The translations under genes were made by a program, and so were the position numbers. A model generated the notes under the pieces. That model searched no databases, was not told the DNA's origin, and worked only from the letters and a program-made list of their open reading frames with translations. Positions 58,501-64,000 of a stretch of 64,000 bases of DNA are shown piece after piece (the stretch's first letter is position 1; each line of letters opens with the position of its first letter). Origin of the DNA: Sebastes aleutianus (taxonomy: Eukaryota; Chordata; Actinopteri; Perciformes; Sebastidae); NCBI GenBank assembly GCA_916700875.1, contig CAKAKS010000072.1:40566170-40630169 (forward strand), read 5' to 3'.

Positions 58501-59592
58501 CAGTAATGTTAGCTGACCAGACCAAGGTCTCTCCATGAATCAATGCTGATCCTAGTGTTGGCTTTTCCTGCCTCAGCCTCCCGACCGCAGCCGGAGGGAA
58601 CGGGGGAGACGCCGGAGTTTTGGTCGGAGACGATAACGTTTCTCACAAGACACGGGAAACCTCTGTTGGTCTGGAGGAGCTGCAGCAGTTATTTCTGCAC
58701 AAACGTCCACTGAACATTCACTAGATATTCTCAGAGCTAAACTAACTCTTCTGCAGTGTGGAGTGAGCAGCATGCACGTGAGAGGTGGAGAGAGAGAGAG
58801 AGAGAATGAGCACGGTGTGTGAGTGAAGGCAGGCAGAGGAGCAGAGGAGCAGAGACTCCGGCCCTGGAGACCAAAGCTACGGTCTCCCCCGCATCCTCCG
58901 ACCGCGGCCAACACTGTTTAACAGACGGGCTTCACTAGATACAACCAAGAGGTTTTGGTGCTTCACTGTAGTTTGTGTTGGAGTCTGAGTCTGAACAGCG
59001 TAGCCACATGCGAGCGCGCATATGCAGCATATGCGAGAGCGCATGGGACACCGACCGGGTGATTTATACGTGTAAGAAGTTACAAACAGTCCCGTTAAAT
59101 GTTGGGTCAATTGTGGGTGAATTCAGTAACCGTGACAACTGCACCGACGAAGCATTTTGAATTCACCACCACTCTGATTCACACCTCTGACTGGCCTCGT
59201 CTCCACGGCAACAGCAGCAGAGGCTCATGGGTATTGTAGCATTTAGACCTGACAAACAAAACCTGATAAGACTCAGAAACAAAGTGTCTTATTTTAAATG
59301 TCTTATTTTACAAGATAACGTAGCTAATGTAGCTAATGTAGCTAACGAGCTAACGAACACAGCTGCTAACTACGTGTGATTCTTCCTCCTCAGAGATCTT
59401 CAAGAAGCTCGACGCCAACGAGAGCGGCTCCATCGAGCTCGACTTCACCCAGGTGAGAACTGAACAGTCTGTTAAACACATTCAGGTGTCTGAAGAACCA
59501 GAACCAGGCCACCACCAGAATACACCTACACACAGTGTTGACCTGGTTTCTCTGTCTTCCTCCTGCAGTGGTTGAACTTCGCCATGATCTGA
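43271..59592 (+). CDS. Classical calpain catalytic subunit, CAPN2-like (calpain C)
   Basis: Ca2+-activated cysteine protease, 697 aa (human CAPN2 has 700). Exons: 43271-43507, 47491-47560, 51285-51403, 51810-51943, 52814-52982, 53177-53260, 53354-53439, 53595-53660, 53750-53910, 54227-54396, 54512-54523, 55295-55506, 55647-55683, 55965-56030, 56115-56172, 56321-56385, 56532-56600, 56804-56882, 57948-58064, 59394-59452, 59569-59592. Start MSGVASTLAKKR. Triad Cys105 (GDCWLLAA), His262 (KGHAYSLTG), Asn286 (RVRNPWGQ), the same numbers as human CAPN2. The C2-like domain has FWMNPQFIIKLEEEDDDPED, and the penta-EF-hand has DSDNSGTMSTPE. It ends WLNFAMI. Exon 8 is three codons shorter than in A and B. 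Poly(A) signal 59721-59726. Of the three full copies this one looks closest to CAPN2, but I leave the symbol open because a tree is needed. Confidence 0.94.
43574..43622 (+). repeat. G-rich tract in calpain C intron 1
   Basis: Runs of G ending in about 15 consecutive G, some 70-115 nt after the exon 1 donor. Could form G-quadruplexes on the sense strand. Confidence 0.85.
43665..43700 (+). repeat. (CTG)12 trinucleotide tract in calpain C intron 1
   Basis: Twelve uninterrupted CTG units on the sense strand, preceded by imperfect CTG/TTCTG triplets. Confidence 0.92.
43735..45230. repeat. AT-rich arrays of AATATTATAGATATATTATA-type units
   Basis: About 1.5 kb in calpain C intron 1. Units of roughly 30-45 bp include ATAAATATTATACATAAATA and, after 44880, TTTATTATATAATAAATATT. 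A short fragment at 43975-44030 (TCAAATCACAACAGAAGTTA) resembles a common fish interspersed repeat. Confidence 0.85.
45285..45385. repeat. GAGGAGTACTTCGGGGTAAT short array
   Basis: Four or five degenerate units of about 23 bp in calpain C intron 1. The interval 45386-45910 holds no feature I can name. Confidence 0.75.
45915..46793. repeat. 51-bp tandem array, about 17 copies
   Basis: Units with TAGACCATGATGCATTGCTG and CAGATTAAACTACAA, in calpain C intron 1. 51 is a multiple of three and the unit lacks a stop in one frame, giving a 251-codon open frame of 17-residue repeats. There is no splice or leader evidence for a gene. From 46800 to 47160 I see nothing definite. Confidence 0.93.
47165..47265. 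repeat. 16-bp GAGTCTCTGAGTCCAT array
   Basis: About six copies, followed by AGT/AGC triplets at 47325-47400, shortly before calpain C exon 2. Confidence 0.9.
47575..49012. repeat. 29-bp array filling the start of calpain C intron 2
   Basis: About 45 units with TGAACACACCACAGCCTCCA and GACTGTCCC, some with an added AGACTGTC. The array begins 14 nt after the exon 2 donor. A block of about 290 bp (48030-48170 region) recurs at 48320-48480. Confidence 0.93.
49013..49795. other. Intron 2 stretch of calpain C without a recognised feature
   Basis: Non-repetitive AT/GC-balanced DNA between two arrays. No exon with matching phase, no transposon ends and no RNA gene recognised. Confidence 0.5.
49800..50098. 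repeat. 49-bp tandem array, about 6 copies
   Basis: Units with TTAAAGTTGGCCATTCTGGT and GTCAGAGTGAGACCTCTCAG, almost identical copies. Confidence 0.93.
50175..51284. repeat. 45-bp array ending on the calpain C exon 3 acceptor
   Basis: About 24 copies with TCAGCTGTTTCCTGTCTGTA followed by GAGGGCAGTAGTGAGG. The last copy, changed to CTGTCTGTCCAG, is the polypyrimidine tract and AG of exon 3 (51285). Because 45 is a multiple of three, long frames stay open on both strands; they are not genes. Confidence 0.95.
52210..52405. repeat. 33-bp GGTCCAGGTCATTTGAGCAG array, 6 copies
   Basis: In calpain C intron 4. The flanking stretch 52480-52745 includes CAACCCTCCCGTTTTTCATC and a doubled GTGATCACTCAGGTCGTGGC, and may be part of a dispersed repeat. 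Confidence 0.85.
53925..54110. repeat. (ACT)n with GCT interruptions in calpain C intron 9
   Basis: About 55 triplets, mostly ACT, starting 15 nt after the exon 9 donor. It is followed by a short doubled sequence (GGGTCCCCTG twice, 54140-54200). Confidence 0.92.
54768..54836. repeat. Inverted repeat of TTAGCTTAGCTTAGCATAA
   Basis: TTAGCTTAGCTTAGCATAA is followed about 25 bp later by TTATGCTAAGCTAAGCTAAG, a hairpin-forming pair in calpain C intron 11. The same word occurs singly at 16023-16041 and 33810-33828. Confidence 0.8.
55519..55575. repeat. (GGTTCT)n in calpain C intron 12
   Basis: About nine hexamers after the donor of exon 12. A related simple repeat of GATCGCCT units lies at 56195-56288 in intron 15. 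Confidence 0.9.
56386..56531 (+). other. U12-type intron 16 of calpain C
   Basis: Starts GTATCCTTTA, a full match to the U12 donor consensus RTATCCTTT, and ends GATCTTTAACTGTTGAGCAG. A branch-like TCTTTAAC lies 11 nt from the AG, with no long pyrimidine tract. 146 nt, GT-AG. Confidence 0.9.
56886..57415. repeat. (CTT/CTA)n triplet array in calpain C intron 18
   Basis: About 530 bp of ACTTCTACT-type triplets starting four bases after the exon 18 coding end. It gives poly-Leu, Tyr/Phe and Ser/Arg open frames that are not genes. Confidence 0.95.
58306..59098 (+). mobile_element. TTAA-flanked non-autonomous transposon, family 1, copy 3
   Basis: 793 bp including TTAA at 58306-58309 and 59095-59098. 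Ends are AGGGACTGTTTGTAA and TTACAAACAGTCCCG (one base changed). Same orientation as copy 2. Lies in calpain C intron 19. No coding capacity. Confidence 0.85.
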
Positions 59593-59720
59593 GCCGTCGC
59601 TCCGTGTTCGCCCGGAGCTTCAGTGTTACTGCAGAACGCCATATTCCTGTTTACAGCTGCAGCTTCTCTTCCTGTCACTAATGTTTCATAATCGTACACT
59701 GACTGAGTCCATGTAGAGTC

Positions 59721-59726
59721 AATAAA
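59721..59726 (+). other. Calpain C polyadenylation signal
   Basis: AATAAA 129 nt after the stop codon, before unrelated sequence. From 59760 to 60409 there is no gene; a short duplicated TTAGCGTAGAGTTAGCTTCT lies at about 59976-60020. Confidence 0.75.
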
Positions 59727-60409
59727 GTTATCCACCAACCTGTAACAGGCTCACTGTGTTCTGTCAAACCAGACTGATCAGAAACATGAACATCAGATCA
59801 GAACAGAAACTGCAGCCAGCCACCAGGGGGCGATCCAGATGTTCTGGATTCACTTTTGTTCACGTTTCACGTTTCTTCCAGTGTTCACTCGCGTTATCGC
59901 AGTGAAAAACTACGAATCTTGCTATAGCGAAGGCATGACCCGCCCTACTCTGCCTCTGATTGGCTAGTCCTGTTAGCGTAGAGTTAGCTTCTAGGTCCAG
60001 TTAGCGTAGAGTTAGCTTCTAGGTCCAGTTACTAGGAATTAGTGATCAAAACCTGAATAGCATAAAATGAGCTAGCCACAGACAGCTAACATATTGTTGG
60101 TTACGGGAGCTAACTTACTAGCTATAAACACCAAATATTAAATAATAAATGCTTTTGCGGCTACCTGGTTCTTCCCTCTGTGCTCAGCTGCTAACATGTG
60201 CTGCACCTACACACTGTTATAATCAGTCAACCTCACTATTCAGTTTTTGTTTTCATAAGCAGCAGTTTTCTCTTTTATTTTTGTGTCATATTCATATTAC
60301 ACACAGTTGGTGACTTATTATTATTATTATTACCATATTTACATATTTTGTCGGCCAGTACACCAGTTTCACAGTAGACATTGTACATCTCATAGTTTAA
60401 TTTTATAAT

Positions 60410-61311
60410 TTAAAGGTCCCATATTGTAAAAAGTGAGATCTTCATGTCTTTTACATTATAAAGCAGGTTTAAGTGCTATATGAATAATCAAAACGCTCAA
60501 TATACGGGGAAATACACACAGCCCGTATTCAGAAATTGTGCATTTGAAGCAAGCCGTGTCCATGTAGGAGCCAAAAAATTATGCTGACATATACTGAGGT
60601 TATGGTGTAATTCACCTTTAGGAACACTAGGTGGCACTGTGTTAATTGACTGACCCAGCCACGGGTATATAGGTAAGGAGGTGTGTTGTTGGCGTCAGGG
60701 TTTAGCCCGGAAGGGCAAAGGGTATTTGCTGAATTGTCTGCCATTTTGTGTTGTGTTGTTTGCTCGTTGTCATGGAAACCGGACATTCTTCTTTACTACA
60801 ATATAACGAATAAATGGACTATTCTTACGAAACCAACAAGCGGTCTGAGGATCAGTTTTGTTCAGCACAACAGACAACTAAAGGTACCATCAACAGCGAA
60901 AAGCGCGTCAGTCCAGGGCTAATCACCTCAGTAGCTAAAGTAGTAGACTTAGCTCCTACAGTCCATTTGTGATGTCACAAATATACAATATTTAGACCAT
61001 TACACGGTTTTAAACGCAAACATTTTAAATGTGTCCCAGTTTATTTCCTGTTGCAGTGTATGTAAATAACATCAGCTGACAGGAAGTAAACATGGAACCA
61101 AACTGTTGCCTAGCTAACGCAATTCCATTGCAATTCCATTGAAATGCACTAAAACGGAGCGTTTCAGACGGTGGGTAAATACAGGTATATTCAGGCAGAC
61201 AGTATGAGGAAAATAAAGGTTTTTTTGAACATTGCAGCATGTAAACATGTTCTAGTAGAAACACAAAATATAAGTATGAACCTGAAAATGAGCACGATAT
61301 GGTACCTTTAA
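60410..61311. mobile_element. TTAA-flanked non-autonomous element, family 2
   Basis: 902 bp. Ends AGGTCCCATATTGT and, at the right, GATATGGTACCT form an inverted pair, each next to TTAA (60410-60413, 61308-61311). The termini differ from family 1. No transposase frame. Lies between calpains C and D. Confidence 0.7.
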
Positions 61312-61559
61312 ATTAATATTGAATGATTTTAATGAGAGGGTGCAGTACCGCCTGTGACCACAGCGTTCCGTTAGGATCCAGAGGGGCGCTGTTTCACTCA
61401 CAACAGCAAACAAAGACATGAACATTAATATTAAAATTAGTTATTTTTATTTTTGGATTGTTGAAGAGGAAATAAAACAGCTTATTATTTGTTTGCTGAT
61501 ATGTATTTTTATATTATTGTTCAGATTATAATAATTATAAACGGAACAAACATCATCAC

Positions 61560-61792
61560 TGCTGCGGATGTTGATGAGAATGTAGCTCCGCCCCTTCCGC
61601 CGGGCGGGGCTGGTCCTGCAGCAGAGCATCCTCCTCAGAGTCAGAGTCAGCATCAGCATCAGCATCACAACACACTGCTGCTCACAGTACTACTGCTGCT
61701 GCTGCACACAGAACAACTGCTGCTCACAGCACTGCTGCTGCACACAGAACTACTACTACTGCTCACAGTACTGAGGACCGACCGACACACTG
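61560..61792 (+). other. Possible first (non-coding) exon of calpain D
   Basis: A donor CACTG-GTGAGTGTTT ends at 61792, downstream of CAG/CTG-rich repeats (61640-61760). It would pair with the short candidate exon at 63199-63228. The 5' limit is unknown. The existence of this exon is an inference from splice-site quality only. Confidence 0.3.
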
Positions 61793-61824
61793 GTGAGTGT
61801 TTGTGCTTGTTTGACTGGTGGAAG

Positions 61825-61935
61825 CTGCTGTCTGTGATGGGTGAACTGGTCTGTGATGGGTGAACTGGTCTGTGATGGACGGTCTGGTCTGTGATGGGTG
61901 AACTGGTCTGTGATGGGTGAACTGGTCTCTGTCAT
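61825..61935. repeat. GTCTGTGATGGGTGAACTG repeat
   Basis: Five or six 19-bp units directly after the candidate exon. Confidence 0.85.
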
Positions 61936-62799
61936 TGATACTCTGATCAGCTGTTTTCACTGATTCAGCAGAAACTGTTTATCATCTGAAACTGTATCAT
62001 TATTATTATTTATTATTATCAGTCAAATATAAAAACAGACAAATGTTCATCAGGATTTTTTTTTGCAAAAAGATTATTTACAGACATAAATAATACAGTA
62101 AAGATCTGTAAAGGAACATTAGATAAGACATAAATAAGAAGTTTTCTGGAATGTGATGTAATCTGGTACTTTAATGTAATATATTCTATTATATTACTTA
62201 ATTATATTATTATAGTCAAATATGAATTCAAGGAATTGTCCATAAATTCAACTTTATTTCAGACACATAGGTCCATAAAAAAACACTCAAATCAAATCAA
62301 TACAATAGAATAACAACAACAGAGATGTGATCAGTTCATCCGTCATCATCTCACTTTAAGGTTCCAACCAACAAGATTTACTGACGGACTTCATGTTGGA
62401 CTTTAGTGAAGCTTCTGACGAATGTGCCAGAAATACAGTAAACCTGCTGGAGCTGGAATCTAACCAGTCAGTGCTCACATCCCAGTCTGGTACCAGTCTG
62501 GTACCGGCGTGGTGTTTTGGTAGTGCTCCAGAGGACACTCAGAGCTTTCAGAGTGCTGAGTCAGCTGCTCTCAGACTGGACAGAGCTCATTATTGTCAGT
62601 ATCGACTGAGCTGCACATTCTCCTGATTCATTCACCAGAACCCGACTGACACCAGATGAATGTTTCATCAGAACAGCTGCAGTAATGGACGACTGGTTCT
62701 CTGTGCTGCTGAGTGCTTTATAAGGAAGCTGCTGAGGACCAGATCCAGAAGCATGTTGCTGGTTTAGTGACGTACTGTTGTAACTCTGACTGGTCACCA

Positions 62800-63172
62800 G
62801 TAGCCAATCAACTAACCAGTAACTAACAAGTATCCAATCAACTGACCAGTAACTAATCAACTAACCAGTATCCAATCAACTAACCAGTATCCAATCAACT
62901 AACCAGTATAAAATCAATTAACCAGTATCCAATCAACTAACCAGTATCCAATCAATTAACCAGTATCCAATCAATTAACCAGTATCCAATCAACTAACCA
63001 GTATCCAATCAATTAACCAGTATCCAATCAACTAACCAGTAACTAATCAACTAACCAGTATCCAATCAACTAACCAGTATCCAATCAATTGACCAGTATC
63101 CAATCAACTAACCAGTATAAAATCAATTAACCAGTATCCAATCAACTAACCAGTATCCAATCAATTAACCAG
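62800..63172. repeat. 19-bp CCAGTATCCAATCAACTAA array, about 19 copies
   Basis: Units with small changes (AACTAA, AATTAA, AACTAATC), lying just upstream of the candidate exon at 63199. 61936-62799 shows no recognised feature. Confidence 0.92.
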
Positions 63173-63198
63173 ACTTGTGTTTCCTTCTTGTGTTTCAG

Positions 63199-63228
63199 CT
63201 TCCTTCGAGCCCATTGGACGGAGATCAG
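63199..63228 (+). other. Possible short 5' untranslated exon of calpain D
   Basis: Acceptor TTCTTGTGTTTCAG before it and donor CAG-GTACAA after it. 30 nt long, upstream of the coding exon, whose own start is preceded by GGGTCAG (an acceptor-like AG at 63843-63844). Confidence 0.4.
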
Positions 63229-63494
63229 GTACAAACGTCTGCACGTTAATTATTGATCTCTCTGATCTGCTAGCAGCTCTGTGAGCTAAATGCTAACATG
63301 CTCACAATGACAATGCTAACATGCTGATGTTGAGCGGGTATAATGTTTACCATGTGTTAGCATGCTAACATTAGCTAATGATCAGTAACCACAGAGTCCA
63401 GCTGAGGCTGATGAATGGCTTTAGTTCTGTTTGGTCATTGTTGAATACTTGATTCTGATTGGTCAATCACGGCGTTCTACAGTCTGTTCTTTCC

Positions 63495-63612
63495 TTATGA
63501 CAGACCGTTGCTACGTATAACAGACCGTTGCTACGTATAGCAGACCGTTGCTACGTATAACAGACCGTTGCTACGTATAACAGACCGCTGCTATGTATAA
63601 CAGACCGTTGCT
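63495..63612. repeat. 20-bp CAGACCGTTGCTACGTATAA array, 6 copies
   Basis: Nearly identical units in the presumed last 5' intron of calpain D. Confidence 0.92.
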
Positions 63613-63845
63613 ATTGGCGCAGTCGGACTCTGGCGAACCGTTTTGTGTTAAATTATTGATTTCTTCAGTAAGTAGCCGTGTAATAAGCGGGATAATGTAC
63701 AGCTAGCGGGTCATTATTGTGAAATAAACCCCTTCAGGGTGCCGCGTGGCCCTGTTGGTGTTAATTTCACAATAATGAAGCACATTTCATCACCATCCAT
63801 CCCATAATAGTCGAGATACTTGAGTCTAATGTGTTGTGGGTCAGG

Positions 63846-64000
63846 ATGTTTGGAGGCGTGTCCGGGCGGATCCAGAAGGATCGGCAGAGGGCCGGAGGTC
63901 TAGGCTCGGTCCAGCAGGCCGTACGCCACCTGAACCAGGACTTCGAGGCCCTGAAGGAGGACTGTCTGCAGAACGGATCTCTGTTCGAGGACCCAATATT
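63846..64000 (+). CDS. Classical calpain, first coding exon, cut by the window end (calpain D)
   Basis: Starts MFGGVSGRIQKDRQRAGGLG and continues with QAVRHLNQDFEAL, CLQNGSLFEDP. This matches the N-terminal part of calpains A, B and C (compare AVRYLNQDFDAL and LFQDPTFP in C). 51 complete codons are visible; the rest lies beyond the window. Same strand as C, 4.25 kb after its stop. The start is the first ATG after an acceptor-like AG, and the protein would then be in register with its paralogues. The cluster therefore holds at least four classical calpains. Confidence 0.85.
   Translation, partial: MFGGVSGRIQKDRQRAGGLGSVQQAVRHLNQDFEALKEDCLQNGSLFEDPI

Overview
The window is vertebrate nuclear DNA, almost certainly from a ray-finned (teleost) fish. 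The evidence is many short phase-consistent exons with GT-AG borders, Tc1-type, hAT-type and TTAA-flanked transposons, and a very heavy load of micro- and minisatellites. No bacterial or viral gene organisation is seen. I assembled the exons by hand from splice sites, reading phase and known family sequence; no search was run.

Layout: (1) 1-6313, + strand: the last 17 exons (653 aa) of aars2, mitochondrial alanyl-tRNA synthetase. (2) 7600-19048, - strand: calpain A, 21 exons, 701 aa, tail-to-tail with aars2. (3) 22312-34725, - strand: calpain B, 21 exons, 701 aa, the most diverged copy. (4) 43271-59592, + strand: calpain C, 21 exons, 697 aa. (5) 63846-64000, + strand: the first coding exon of calpain D, cut by the window end. 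So a synthetase gene sits beside a cluster of at least four classical calpains arranged A(-) B(-) | C(+) D(+). B and C diverge from an 8.5 kb block that is almost wholly tandem repeat. A, B and C have the same 21-exon plan with the same phases and nearly the same exon lengths, so they are tandem duplicates. All three keep the Cys-His-Asn triad. Human AARS2 and CAPN11 are both at 6p21.1, so the synthetase-calpain neighbourhood may be old.

Mobile DNA: an internally deleted Tc1 element in aars2; a Tc1 element with long inverted repeats in calpain B; two hAT-type non-autonomous elements with 8-bp target duplications; three copies of one TTAA-flanked family (one carrying a nested solo LTR); and a second TTAA-flanked element with other termini.

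The best biological signals are these. A U12-type (minor spliceosome) intron lies at the same site in calpains A, B and C. Several minisatellites sit directly on 3' splice sites and appear to have grown by duplicating the splice acceptor itself (aars2 exons 3, 6 and 9 as numbered here; calpain C exon 3; calpain A exon 5). A 46-bp perfect inverted repeat bounds a 2.3 kb A-rich array between B and C. Many long open frames in the window are only frames across stop-free tandem arrays and are not genes.
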